Notes: generated by a model not told the origin, from the sequence alone. A stretch of DNA of 64,000 bases from M2408 sp040386975 (GCA_040386975.1 JAZKEO010000023.1:47303-111302), one strand, 5' to 3'. Shown: positions 34,687 to 43,403, counted from the first letter of the stretch. Numbers and translations are program-made.

Positions 34687-36270
34687 ATGAAAAAAATAGT
34701 CATAAAACTTACCTTTTCTTTTTTTGCTCTTGGTTTAACTTCAACTATTTTCGGTCAAGTTGACAAAGATGTTTTAAACTGGTACAACGGAAGTGGTTCA
34801 GGAATGCAAACAGAAAAAGCATATAAAAAATTAAAGAAAAAGAAAACTACAACTGTTATCGTTGCTGTTATTGATTCAGGAATTGATATTGAGCATAAAG
34901 ACTTAGAAGGGAAAATCTGGGTAAATTCAAAAGAAATTGCTAAAAACGGTATCGATGATGACAAAAATGGATACATTGACGATATTCATGGTTGGAATTT
35001 CCTTGGAAATGCTAGTGGTCAAAATCAAAACGATGCTTGTTTGGAAAAAACGCGTATTTACAGAAAATTAAAAGATAAATACGAAAAACTGGATCCTAAC
35101 GAAGTTTCTGATGCTGATACGCAAGAATACGAACTTTATAAGAAAGTAAGAAAAGAAGTTCGTGAGGAAAAAGACAATTACGAGCAAGTGCTTCAACAAT
35201 TAGATCAGTTGCCAATGATTTTACAAATGGTACCTGGAATGGTTGAAAATGCTATAGGTAAAAAAGAATACACTTTAAAAGATTTAGAAAGTTGGAAACC
35301 AGCTGACGAGCAAATGATGCAAATCAAACAGATTGCTGTTGCTATGAAAACAGGTGAATTAACTGAAGAAGTTATCAAAGAGCAAAAAGCTCAAATTCAA
35401 TCTATGGTTGATTTTAACTTAAATGTTAATTTCAATGACCGTGAGTTTATTGGTGATAATCCTTATGATTTTTCTGACACTAAATACGGAAACAACGACG
35501 TAGAAGGTCCTGATGCTTTACATGGAACACACGTTGGTGGTATTATTGGTGCAATCAGAGGAAATAATTTAGGTGGAGATGGTGTTGCAACAGATATTAA
35601 ATTAATGTCTTTGAGAGCTGTTCCAAATGGTGATGAGCAAGATAAAGATATTGCTTTAGCTATTCGTTACGCTGTTGACAATGGAGCTCAAGTAATCAAT
35701 ATGTCTTTTGGTAAAGGGTATTCTCCAAATCAAAAAGAAGTTTACGAAGCATTCCAATATGCTGATTCAAAAGGTGTTTTATTGATACATGCTGCAGGAA
35801 ATGATGCTGCAGATGTTGATAATACTGATAATTTCCCAAGTTCGATGTATTCTTTTCAAACAAAGAAATTAGATCATTATTTAACAATTGGTGCTTCTAC
35901 TCGTTTTCCAAAAGAAAAATTAGCTGCTGATTTCTCTAACTACGGTCAAACGAAAGTGGATGTTTTTGCTCCAGGACATGATATTTATAATTCAGTTCCA
36001 CAAAGTGAATACAAAAAATTAAACGGTACTTCGATGGCAGCTCCAATGGTTGCTGGTGTTGCTGCAATGTTGAAATCTTACTTCCCAAGTTTGTCGATGT
36101 TACAAATCAAAGAAGCAATGCTTAAATCTGCAAAATCTTACAAAGGTTCAAAACAAAGAATGCCAGGTTCTGGTGATTTAGTTGATTTTGCTAAATTAAG
36201 TACTACTGGTTCTGTTATTGACGTTTATGCTGCGGTAAAAGCTTGTATGGCTTTAGAAGCAGGTAAATAA
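34687..36270 (+). CDS. S8 (subtilisin-like) peptidase without T9SS tail
   Basis: A 527-residue protease with a signal peptide (cleavage near TIFGQ). Asp of the triad is in VAVIDSGIDIEHKDL, His in HGTHVGGIIGAIRG, Ser in GTSMAAPMVAGVAAML, and the oxyanion Asn in IHAAGNDAAD. Between Asp and His lies an inserted segment of about 180 residues rich in Lys, Glu and Gln with predicted coiled coil (about residues 115-230). This is known in several Bacteroidota subtilases and may act as a regulatory insert. The C-terminus has no sorting domain, so it probably stays in the periplasm. It diverges from the T9SS-tailed S8 gene; a strong terminator follows. Confidence 0.93.
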   Translation: MKKIVIKLTFSFFALGLTSTIFGQVDKDVLNWYNGSGSGMQTEKAYKKLKKKKTTTVIVAVIDSGIDIEHKDLEGKIWVNSKEIAKNGIDDDKNGYIDDIHGWNFLGNASGQNQNDACLEKTRIYRKLKDKYEKLDPNEVSDADTQEYELYKKVRKEVREEKDNYEQVLQQLDQLPMILQMVPGMVENAIGKKEYTLKDLESWKPADEQMMQIKQIAVAMKTGELTEEVIKEQKAQIQSMVDFNLNVNFNDREFIGDNPYDFSDTKYGNNDVEGPDALHGTHVGGIIGAIRGNNLGGDGVATDIKLMSLRAVPNGDEQDKDIALAIRYAVDNGAQVINMSFGKGYSPNQKEVYEAFQYADSKGVLLIHAAGNDAADVDNTDNFPSSMYSFQTKKLDHYLTIGASTRFPKEKLAADFSNYGQTKVDVFAPGHDIYNSVPQSEYKKLNGTSMAAPMVAGVAAMLKSYFPSLSMLQIKEAMLKSAKSYKGSKQRMPGSGDLVDFAKLSTTGSVIDVYAAVKACMALEAGK

Positions 36271-36292
36271 ATTTAGTTTTTAAATTACAATC

Positions 36293-36327
36293 AAGGCTAT
36301 TCGTACAATTTCGAATAGCCTTTTTTT
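36293..36327 (+). terminator. rho-independent terminator after the S8 gene
   Basis: Perfect 11-bp stem AAGGCTATTCG/CGAATAGCCTT (36293-36303, 36312-36322) with an 8-base loop and seven T. Confidence 0.9.
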
Positions 36328-36341
36328 AATACTGACAAATT

Positions 36342-36788
36342 ATGAAAACGATTATCTTTTTATTTTTAACTTCCTTTACTTTCATCAAAGACGATGTAAA
36401 AGAATTGGACAAATTTGTCAACGACTGGCATTTAGCAGCAGCAAATGCAGATTTTTCTGCTTACTTTGATAAATTGGATGAAAGTTCTATATATATTGGA
36501 ACTGCACCAAATGAACGTTGGACAAAAAAACAATTTATGGATTTCTCCAAACCTTTTTTTGACAAAGGAAAAGCATGGGATTTTAAATCTACCGAAAGAA
36601 ATTGGTATTTTTCTGATGATGGAAAAACAGCTTGGTTTGATGAAGTGTTAGATACTTGGATGATGGATTGCAGAGGTTCAGGTGTTATGAAAAAGAAAAA
36701 TGGAAAGTGGAAAATTATGTTTTATGATCTACATGTTTTAATTGAAAATGAAAAAATAAATCAATTTTTAGATTTGAGAAAAAAATAA
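36342..36788 (+). CDS. NTF2-like (DUF4440/SnoaL-like) protein
   Basis: A 148-residue protein. A short hydrophobic N-terminus (IIFLFLTSFTF) may be a signal sequence. The rest fits the NTF2-like fold: FVNDWHLAAANADFSAYFDK, then DESSIYIGTAPNERWTKKQF, and the strand GSGVMKKKNGKWKIMFYDL, which is the typical end of DUF4440/SnoaL-like proteins. Such proteins bind small ligands or act as enzymes; no active site is clear. The start of the next gene overlaps its stop by one base (TAATG), so the two are translationally coupled. Confidence 0.85.
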   Translation: MKTIIFLFLTSFTFIKDDVKELDKFVNDWHLAAANADFSAYFDKLDESSIYIGTAPNERWTKKQFMDFSKPFFDKGKAWDFKSTERNWYFSDDGKTAWFDEVLDTWMMDCRGSGVMKKKNGKWKIMFYDLHVLIENEKINQFLDLRKK

Positions 36789-37012
36789 TGTCCTCCTTCC
36801 CTATTTATCGAAAATTATCCAATTTAAAAGTTTTTTACAAAATTTTAAGTGATTTGGAATTTGAAGAAATTCAATTAGTTGGTTCTAAAACTTTCAAATT
36901 AAAATTTGTTGCTAAACAATATCCAGAAAAATTAAAAATTATGGATATGATAAATTTGCAAGAGAATTATTTAGAAAGTTCTGAAAATGAATGGAGGAAA
37001 TTTGATGCCTAA
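36788..37012 (+). CDS. small protein of unknown function, 74 residues
   Basis: A short cytoplasmic protein (MSSFPIYRKLSNLKVFYKIL, ending NEWRKFDA) with a mixed alpha/beta pattern. The ATG overlaps the stop of the NTF2-like gene, which supports it being real. No family recognised. It may help the NTF2-like protein. Confidence 0.65.
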   Translation: MSSFPIYRKLSNLKVFYKILSDLEFEEIQLVGSKTFKLKFVAKQYPEKLKIMDMINLQENYLESSENEWRKFDA

Positions 37013-37073
37013 TTTTTAGTATCGCAAAGTTGAATTAAGAAAATCGCTAAGCAAGTAAGGTTTGTTTTTAATT

Positions 37074-37664
37074 TTACAACAAAATTTTTCTTGCCATCGG
37101 ACCAAGATTTAAGATTGCATCTAAAATCGATAAATCTGAAATAAAATTTTCTTTTCCCGAAAAAACTTGTTGATACGAATAATCGCTTTCTGTACTTTGA
37201 AAAGAAAAGGATTTTCTGAAATCGTGTTCTACTTCAAAAAAATAATCTTCCGTGAGTGGAAAGTCTATTTCTAAATCAAGCCAAGAACAAATTCGCTTGT
37301 GAATATTTAGATTAAATTCAACAACATTATTGGTTTCAAAGTCCAACAATTCTTGGATTTCCATTCCATAATAATCAAAAAATGGCGAAGAAGCATAACT
37401 TGAAACAATCGTTCTCCAATGCTTTTTTTTCCAATCTGTCGTGAAATCAAGTTGAACGTCTTTTGTTCGTGTTTTTGAACCAAAAGGTTTACTCAAAGGA
37501 ACTGTTAATTCTAAAACACCATTCGGACTTAAAACCTTACAATGATTTCGAATGGAATGCCTTGGAAATGTTTCCCACTGTTCAAATACTGGATTTTTTG
37601 CCAAAACCAATTCCTTGTAAAACGAAATCGAACCAAAAAATGGAAGTGGAAAAATGGAAGTCAT
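37074..37664 (-). CDS. wbqC: WbqC family protein
   Basis: A 196-residue cytoplasmic protein. The family marks are ISFYKELVLAKNPVFEQWET, the RHSIRNHCKVLSPNGVLELT strand, the VPLSKPFGSKTRTKDVQLD segment and WRTIVSSYASSPFFDYY. WbqC proteins are linked to surface-polysaccharide synthesis in some species, but in Bacteroidota they are a constant member of the dapB-lepB block. The biochemical role is not known. It is the last of three - strand genes after dapB and lepB. The gap to lepB is 133 bases and holds no gene. Confidence 0.88.
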   Translation of the reverse strand: MTSIFPLPFFGSISFYKELVLAKNPVFEQWETFPRHSIRNHCKVLSPNGVLELTVPLSKPFGSKTRTKDVQLDFTTDWKKKHWRTIVSSYASSPFFDYYGMEIQELLDFETNNVVEFNLNIHKRICSWLDLEIDFPLTEDYFFEVEHDFRKSFSFQSTESDYSYQQVFSGKENFISDLSILDAILNLGPMARKILL

Positions 37665-37797
37665 TTTTATTAAATTTTAATTTTGAAAATTAATTTCAAT
37701 TTCGAGGCATATGAAATTTTAAAATTTTGAGTTCAGTTTTCTGAATGATAATTTTTAAAATAAATAAAACGAAGAAAGTGAAACAGAATTTTTAAAA

Positions 37798-39609
37798 TTA
37801 CTTGATGAACTTAAATATTCTTTCCCAGCGTACCCCCATATAAGGACTTTTCGAAAACCAAACAATCGAAGCTTTTCCAACAACGTGATCTTCTGGCACA
37901 AATCCCCAAATACGTGAATCAGCGGAATTGTAGCGGTTATCCCCCATCAACCAATAATAATCCATTCCAAACTTATAACTTGAAACTTTTTTATTATCAA
38001 TCAAAAATGTGCCATCAGCTTTTTCAACTAAAGTATGTTTTTCATACGCAGTTATAATTCTTCTGTATAAAGCAATGTTTTCTTTTGTCAGCTTAACAAC
38101 AACTCCTCTTTTAGGAATTGTAATTTTCTCAAAATTAGTAACATTATTCCCGTGATAAATATCTTTGGGGAAAGTTTTTAAATTTTCAATTTGTGCTGCG
38201 TAACTATAACCATATTTTGCAAAACTATCTTTTCCTACAACATCTTTATAATGTGGTATAAGATCTAAAGTGAATGTTGCTTGAGGGAAATCTTTTTTAA
38301 GTTTCGCTAATTCTCCTCTCGTTAAAATCATTCTCAGAGTTTTCAAATCTGCCCCAATGTAAGCGTAATCATCACGTTCTTTTTCCAAACCATATCTTTC
38401 AAGCATCATATTATCAAAACTTGATGTTGAACCCGTATAAAGGAAATTTTCAACAGAATAACTTAAAGCTTGATTTTCAGCAACCCATGCTTTTTTACCA
38501 TTCACAAATAAAATTGAATTTTTGATTTCAAGTACATCACCTGGAAGTCCAACACAACGTTTGATGTAATTTTCACGCTTATCAACTGGACGGTAAATTA
38601 CACCGTAATGTTCAATCATACGACCTTCTCTCCCATCCCAAGCAATTTTATCATCTGCTAATTGATGTCTCGCTTTGTTTTTCCAAAAGTCTAAACGCTT
38701 AATAAAATCTTCTTCACTTGTACGTTCTATTTGAGCAATATTACTTGCTTCACTCAGAACAATTCCATGGTAATCGTGTCCCATCAACCCAAAAGGCATA
38801 CGAGGATCATAAACCGCTGTATCTCCTGAAGGATAATTGAAAACCATGACATCGTTTCGCTCTACTTTTCCAATTCCTGGTAAACGTGTGTAATTCAAGT
38901 ATTCTATATCAGAATACGATTTTACGTCAATCCACGGAATAGTGTTGTGTACCAAAGGAAAAGACAAAGGTGTTACAGGAGCTTTACAACCGTAAGCTAA
39001 TTTATTTACAAAAAGAAAATCTCCAACAAGCAAGGTTTTTTCCATCGAACCCGTTGGAATTTGAAATGGTTCAAACACATAAGTACGAATGATACTCGCC
39101 GCAACCAATGCAAAAATAAACGAATCTCCCCATTCTTTCACACGCGATTTTTTTCCTGTTTTCTCACGAGAAAAAATTCCAAAAACAAAAGATGCCACGT
39201 GTCCCAAAACTGGCAAACATAAAAATAGAACAATATGATCTCCAATTGAACGTCTGTGAACTTCTTTTGGATTTGCCCAATTTGTTATTGGCTGTAATTC
39301 TTGTCTAGAAGCTTTCGCTAATAAAATGTACGGAAAAAATATTCCTTGCAAAGTATCTTGCCAAGAAAAATGTCCGAATCTTCTTAAATAGCTGACATTT
39401 ACCACTGACCACATTACGATGTGAACCCCAGGGAAAATCATCAACAAAGACCACCAAGGTTTGTTACAAGAAATCTTAAAAGCTACATAATAGTTATATC
39501 CAGGGATTAATGCTTCCCAAGATTTTCTTCCTGCTTTTTCAAAACTGGCCCACCAAAATGCTAAGTATGGATGTACTAATAAGAAAAGATAAAAATAGAT
39601 TACGTTCAT
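37798..39609 (-). CDS. lepB: signal peptidase I, long Bacteroidota type
   Basis: A 603-residue membrane peptidase that removes signal peptides. The N-terminal 150 residues hold four transmembrane helices of the DUF5684-like type seen in this phylum. The catalytic Ser is in IPTGSMEKTLLVGDFLFVNK and the general-base Lys in ENYIKRCVGLPGD. Between them, and again after the Lys box, lie long inserts with no counterpart in E. coli LepB. Box E is GDNRYNSADSRIWGFVPEDH. A second length of unique sequence (about residues 370-520) is normal for Bacteroidota. It follows dapB by 136 bases in the same direction; that gap carries two heptad arrays. Confidence 0.95.
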   Translation of the reverse strand: MNVIYFYLFLLVHPYLAFWWASFEKAGRKSWEALIPGYNYYVAFKISCNKPWWSLLMIFPGVHIVMWSVVNVSYLRRFGHFSWQDTLQGIFFPYILLAKASRQELQPITNWANPKEVHRRSIGDHIVLFLCLPVLGHVASFVFGIFSREKTGKKSRVKEWGDSFIFALVAASIIRTYVFEPFQIPTGSMEKTLLVGDFLFVNKLAYGCKAPVTPLSFPLVHNTIPWIDVKSYSDIEYLNYTRLPGIGKVERNDVMVFNYPSGDTAVYDPRMPFGLMGHDYHGIVLSEASNIAQIERTSEEDFIKRLDFWKNKARHQLADDKIAWDGREGRMIEHYGVIYRPVDKRENYIKRCVGLPGDVLEIKNSILFVNGKKAWVAENQALSYSVENFLYTGSTSSFDNMMLERYGLEKERDDYAYIGADLKTLRMILTRGELAKLKKDFPQATFTLDLIPHYKDVVGKDSFAKYGYSYAAQIENLKTFPKDIYHGNNVTNFEKITIPKRGVVVKLTKENIALYRRIITAYEKHTLVEKADGTFLIDNKKVSSYKFGMDYYWLMGDNRYNSADSRIWGFVPEDHVVGKASIVWFSKSPYMGVRWERIFKFIK

Positions 39610-39621
39610 TTTATTTATTTT

Positions 39622-39658
39622 AGACTTAAGACTATAAGACCAAAGACATAAGACTTTG
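39622..39658. repeat. heptad-period array, GTCTTAT type
   Basis: On the - strand: units related to GTCTTAT, GTCTTTG, GTCTTAT, AGTCTTA. The same units occur after groES at 46568. Confidence 0.55.
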
Positions 39659-39704
39659 ATTATCTTAATTTAATGTTTAATTATTACTTATTATTTTAAG
39701 TTAA

Positions 39705-39748
39705 TCTCTCAACTTTTCACTCTTCACTTTTAATTTTTCACTCTCTCA
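39705..39748. repeat. heptad-period array after dapB
   Basis: On the - strand: TGAGAGAGTGAA, then AAATTAA, AAGTGAA, GAGTGAA and AAGTTGA units. It begins in the dapB stop codon TGA. Confidence 0.6.
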
Positions 39749-40468
39749 AATTCCCAAAACGTCTTTCATCGTAAAAACGCCTTTTTTCCCAATTGACCAT
39801 TCAGCTGCCAAAACCGCCCCTAAAGCAAAGCCATCACGGTTAAAAGCTTCGTGAGTTATTTTAATACTATCAACTTCAGACTTATATTCAACACTATGCT
39901 TTCCCGGAACATTTGGAACGCGATAAGCTGTAACTCCCAATTGATTTTCATTTACGTAAGGATCTTCGTTTTCACCACAAACCCAAGACATATAGGAATC
40001 GTTATTTTCTAAAATTCCGTTTGCCAAGGTAATTGCTGTTCCACTTGGGGAATCAATTTTTTGCACATGATGAATTTCTTCTAATTTGGCTGTATATTCA
40101 GTTTGCTTACTCATCAATTGAGCTAAACGTTCATTTATTTGAAAGAAAATGTTTACACCAACACTGAAATTACTTGCATATAAAAGTGTGCCATTCAAGT
40201 CATTACAAATTTCAGAAACTTCATTTAAATAGTCATTCCAACCTGTTGTACCTACGATTATCGGAGTGTCTTGATTCAAACTTTTTTTGATGTTTTCGAC
40301 CGCAATTTGTGGTTTTGTGAACTCAATTACGCAATCAACCAAAGAAAAATCTTGTAAATTTAAAGGATTCTCAGAACTAACTTTCCAAGAAATTTGGTGT
40401 CCACGCTCTAAAGCAATCGCTTCAATTGCTTTGCCCATTTTACCATATCCGATTAATCCTATTCTCAT
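39746..40468 (-). CDS. dapB: 4-hydroxy-tetrahydrodipicolinate reductase DapB
   Basis: NAD(P)H-dependent enzyme of the lysine and diaminopimelate pathway, 240 residues. The Rossmann motif is IGLIGYGKMGKAIE at the N-terminus; the catalytic His pair and Lys are in LEEIHHVQKIDSPSGTA, followed by the substrate loop. VDCVIEFTKPQ and TPIIVGTTGW are typical of the family. The length is normal. A near-perfect Bacteroidota promoter (TTG-N19-TATTTTTG) lies on the - strand at 40485-40514, so dapB starts a transcript of its own with lepB and wbqC. The stop codon TGA lies in a heptad array. Confidence 0.96.
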   Translation of the reverse strand: MRIGLIGYGKMGKAIEAIALERGHQISWKVSSENPLNLQDFSLVDCVIEFTKPQIAVENIKKSLNQDTPIIVGTTGWNDYLNEVSEICNDLNGTLLYASNFSVGVNIFFQINERLAQLMSKQTEYTAKLEEIHHVQKIDSPSGTAITLANGILENNDSYMSWVCGENEDPYVNENQLGVTAYRVPNVPGKHSVEYKSEVDSIKITHEAFNRDGFALGAVLAAEWSIGKKGVFTMKDVLGI

Positions 40469-40484
40469 TAAAAAATTTAAAACA

Positions 40485-40514
40485 CAAAAATAACAAACTC
40501 TTTAGAGTTTACAA
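40485..40514 (-). promoter_or_regulatory. dapB promoter TTG-N19-TATTTTTG with palindrome in the spacer
   Basis: On the - strand TTG (complement 40512-40514), a 19-base spacer and TATTTTTG (complement 40485-40492), ideal for the Bacteroidota sigma factor. The spacer holds the dyad AAACTCT/AGAGTTT (40495-40501, 40504-40510), a possible operator. Confidence 0.7.
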
Positions 40515-40662
40515 GTTATTTAACGAAAATTAAGTAAATGTTTATTGACAATAGATTGTTATTCTTTTTTTATATTAATTGAAATTAAATTGTATATTCG
40601 CAAAACAAACACTTTAATTATAAATTATTTGTGTGTAATTAAAAACTTAAACTATAAACACA

Positions 40663-41274
40663 ATGAAACTAATTTTTCTAATTTTCTCAACTTTTTTATT
40701 TTTAAATACTTATTCTCAAACTTTTTCTGTTGGAGATAATATTTTAGTGAGTGATAATACTAAAAATTATGGTGCAACCATTTTAAAAATTGAAAACGAT
40801 AAATATTATGTAAAATATGATATTTATGATGAATCATATAATGAATGGGTTACACAAGATCGATTACATAAAAGAGGATATAAAGTTGGAGCAAAATTAG
40901 AGGGTTTAGAAACTGATGGCTTATGGTATGCAATTACTATTTTAGAAGTTGGTGACGAAAAATACAGAATTCATTGGGAAGGATTTGAGGATTCATACGA
41001 CAGATGGATAGAAGCAGTAAATGTTAGAGTACCCGAAAATAAAACAAATTCAGAATCTTCTACCAGAATATCTATTGTATATTTAGAAAACAAAACTGGT
41101 ACCGACATAAGATATTCATTTTCTGGTGATGGCTCAAGTGGTGGTTCTAGTATATTTAAAAATCAAACAGGTAATATAAAAAATGCTCCAATCGGTGGAA
41201 ACATAGAAGTTAATGGGAAATTTTACATTAAAATTACAAAAGCACACGACGGCCAAACTATTATTATTCGTTGA
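40663..41274 (+). CDS. exported protein with two Tudor-knot/agenet-like repeats
   Basis: A 203-residue protein with a signal peptide (end near NTYSQT). Two repeats of about 48 residues follow: one from VGDNILVSDNTKNYGATIL with YYVKYDIYDESYNEWV, the other from VGAKLEGLETDGLWYAITIL with YRIHWEGFEDSYDRWI. The spacing of the aromatic residues and the (D/E)xxxx(E/R)W ending match Tudor-knot, MRG/chromo-barrel and agenet domains, known mainly from eukaryotic chromatin proteins but also found in some bacteria. The last 70 residues are Ser/Gly-rich strands of unknown fold. The gene lies between dapB and the par block on the opposite strand, next to an assembly gap, which suggests insertion. Confidence 0.75.
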   Translation: MKLIFLIFSTFLFLNTYSQTFSVGDNILVSDNTKNYGATILKIENDKYYVKYDIYDESYNEWVTQDRLHKRGYKVGAKLEGLETDGLWYAITILEVGDEKYRIHWEGFEDSYDRWIEAVNVRVPENKTNSESSTRISIVYLENKTGTDIRYSFSGDGSSGGSSIFKNQTGNIKNAPIGGNIEVNGKFYIKITKAHDGQTIIIR

Positions 41275-41297
41275 TTATCAAAAACCCTTTTGGGATT

Positions 41298-41352
41298 TTA
41301 ATCTGAGACAATAGGAGCACCTCTAAATTCCGGATAATCTGCAACTACCATT
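41298..41352 (-). CDS. C-terminal fragment of a CDS cut by the assembly gap
   Basis: On the - strand an open frame enters from the N run and ends at TAA (41298-41300); the last residues read VVADYPEFRGAPIVSD. It may be the end of the DUF3592-like gene on the other side of the gap, if the true gap length restores the frame, or of another gene lost in the gap. Too short to assign. Confidence 0.35.
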
Positions 41353-41362
41353 NNNNNNNNNN
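41353..41362. other. assembly gap of ten N
   Basis: Placeholder for unknown sequence, probably not its real length. Confidence 0.95.
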
Positions 41363-41935
41363 CATTTTTGCGTCAAAAAATAAAAATAAAACGACTCCAA
41401 TAATTGCAATTATCAATGTAGTTTTCCATGCAGAGTACTTAACACCTCGTTTTGTCATAATAATTCCAATTACACAAATAATTGGTGATATCGCACAAAA
41501 CCACATGAAAAATTTTCCAAATTTAGCATCCTGTTCATCTGCTTTTTTGGGAGACATGTAGGTTTTTCCATTTTTTAAGATTTGAGTTACCCTAAAATAA
41601 TTTTTGGAATATGATACCTCAACTTCATCCCCAGCTTTTAAATCTTCTTTAAGTCCTTTTCTATTCATAAGATTCAAATCAGTACCTCCTATTTCTAAAA
41701 TATCATTAAAGTTTTTAAAATCTAAGCGTATTACACTAGAAGATGTGGCATTTTTACCACTAGATCTTTCTATAACAAAATATGGTGCCTCCTTCAATAC
41801 TAATTTTTCTGTTTTAAAATCTTTTGCTGATGGGACTTCAGAAAATAGAGTTATTGCAAGAATTCCTAAAAATATTAAAATAAAAGCGTAAAATCTTTTA
41901 TTTGGCGGTTTCACTTGTTTTTGTACATCGTTCAT
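41363..41935 (-). CDS. membrane protein with DUF3592-like region (3' end in gap)
   Basis: At least 191 residues. A transmembrane helix near residues 15-32 is followed by an extracytoplasmic part with a beta-rich pattern (YFVIERSSGKNATSSSVIRL, then LKAGDEVEVSYSKNYFRVTQ) as in DUF3592-like proteins. Two more helices follow (FFMWFCAISPIICVIGII and TLIIAIIGVVLFLFFDA). The sequence runs into the N gap after DAKM, so the C-terminus is unknown. It starts 11 bases after the stop of the DUF5683 gene on the same strand, which makes it the last gene of the parA-parB-DUF5683 operon as assembled. Confidence 0.6.
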
Positions 41936-41946
41936 AAGTGTTTTTT

Positions 41947-42495
41947 TTATTTTATAGCCAAGGAAAGTCTAATACCAGCTTGATTTACTCCCAACATCGT
42001 TGGAGAAATATTCAAAGTTAAATCTTCACTGATATCGAAAGTAACAAAATGCGCTTCAACTGCCGCATCAACAACTTGAATGATATAAACCAAACTGAAA
42101 CCTAAAATGAATAAATCTCGTCTATTTAAATGTTGATTGTAAAGCGTAATAATTCCTTGGTCATCATACTGTTGATAGATTTCAAGACCATCATTTCCAG
42201 CTATACGTTGATTGTACTCGTTTTTGAGTTCTTTTTGAAGTTGATTGTTTTTGAGAATCATGTAACCAGTTCCACCAAGTCCAGCGTAAATAAGAGGAAC
42301 TTTCAAAAAAGCTCTCTTTTTGCCTCTTGGCATTGCTAAATGATTGTAGATTTGTCCAGCTCCTGGAACAATAGTAGATAAAATGACTGCTTTTTTAACA
42401 GAATGTTTGACTGTGTCCTTTACTTCTACTTTTTCTTGAGAAAAGAGATTTAAAGAGAAAAATGAGGTACAAAAAATTAAAAAAACAATTTTCAC
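41947..42495 (-). CDS. DUF5683 domain protein
   Basis: A 182-residue exported or membrane protein. A signal peptide ends near LNLFSQ. The conserved family segment VKKAVILSTIVPGAGQIYNH, then the strand PLIYAGLGGTGYMIL and RDLFILGFSLVYIIQVVDAAV match DUF5683, which in Bacteroidota is coded next to parB. The function is not known; the two hydrophobic segments suggest a membrane-bound protein. Its ATG overlaps the parB stop by 4 bases. Confidence 0.87.
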   Translation of the reverse strand: MKIVFLIFCTSFFSLNLFSQEKVEVKDTVKHSVKKAVILSTIVPGAGQIYNHLAMPRGKKRAFLKVPLIYAGLGGTGYMILKNNQLQKELKNEYNQRIAGNDGLEIYQQYDDQGIITLYNQHLNRRDLFILGFSLVYIIQVVDAAVEAHFVTFDISEDLTLNISPTMLGVNQAGIRLSLAIK

Positions 42496-43403
42496 TTGTT
42501 TAAAATTTCAATCACACGATTCAAATCAACTTCAGAATTGAAATTAATTGTAATTTTTCCATTTCCTGTTGCCGATTTTTTGATTTCAACTTTAGAAGAA
42601 ATTTTATCACTCAAAAAAGCACAAAAAGTTTCTTGTTTTGAATTTAATTTTTGGCTAACAACACTTGAAACTTTTTTTGTTACTTCAACTTTTGGATCGT
42701 GACTTCCTTCGCGAATCAACGTTTCCAATTCTCTTACTGAAAGATTATTTGATGTAATTCGCTCAAAAAGAGATAATTGAAAAGCTTCATCTCCTGCGGA
42801 AACCAAAGCACGAGCGTGTCCCATTGAAATTAAATTGTCTCTCACTCCAAATTGGATTTCAACAGGTAATTTCAACAAACGCAAATGATTTGTTATACTT
42901 GAACGACTTTTTGAGATTTTTTGACTCATTTGTTCTTGCGTCAAATTGCACTCGTCAATTAATCTTTGGTAAGAAAGACCAACTTCAATCGCATTCAAAT
43001 CTTCACGTTGAATATTTTCAACTAGAGCCATTTCAAGCATTGCTTGATCGTTTGCAACACGTACATAAGCTGGAACTTCTTTTAAGCCAGCTAGTTGTGA
43101 AGCACGAAAACGTCTTTCACCAGAAATTAATTGGTATTTATCTCTTCCTAACTTACGAACTGTGAGTGGTTGAATAATTCCATGAATAGCAATTGACTGA
43201 CTTAATTCTGTCAAGGCTTCTTTTTCAAAATTCGTACGAGGATTAAATGGATTTGCTTCAATATCTTCAATTGAAATCATTGAAATTGAACCTACAATCC
43301 CTGTTTCAGTTGATTTTGTAGTAATATCTGTCGCAGAATTTTCCAACAAAGCACTTAAACCTTTTCCTAATGCTCCTCTTTTTTTTGTATTATTAGAACT
43401 CAT
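42492..43403 (-). CDS. parB: chromosome-partitioning protein ParB
   Basis: DNA-binding CTP switch that loads at parS and works with ParA, 303 residues. The nuclease-like ParB domain has IEANPFNPRTNFEKEALTEL, GIIQPLTVRKLG and the box II motif LISGERRFRASQLAGL. A helix-turn-helix follows (LTQEQMSQKISKSRSSITNH) and a C-terminal dimer domain. Residues 1-15 are basic and contain GALGKGLSALLEN, the usual ParB N-terminus. The gene overlaps the end of parA by 11 bases and the start of DUF5683 by 4, so the three genes form one tight operon. No parS site is seen in the window. Confidence 0.97.
   Translation of the reverse strand: MSSNNTKKRGALGKGLSALLENSATDITTKSTETGIVGSISMISIEDIEANPFNPRTNFEKEALTELSQSIAIHGIIQPLTVRKLGRDKYQLISGERRFRASQLAGLKEVPAYVRVANDQAMLEMALVENIQREDLNAIEVGLSYQRLIDECNLTQEQMSQKISKSRSSITNHLRLLKLPVEIQFGVRDNLISMGHARALVSAGDEAFQLSLFERITSNNLSVRELETLIREGSHDPKVEVTKKVSSVVSQKLNSKQETFCAFLSDKISSKVEIKKSATGNGKITINFNSEVDLNRVIEILNK

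Noticed and set aside
37018..37060. Fourth copy of the hairpin-tail repeat (reverse orientation, ATCGCAAAGTTGAATTAAG)
   Set aside because: Only the CGCAAAGT part resembles the lead of the element; the stem and the conserved tail are missing.
37700..37740. AT palindromes between wbqC and lepB
   Set aside because: AAATTT-type dyads are expected by chance at this base composition.
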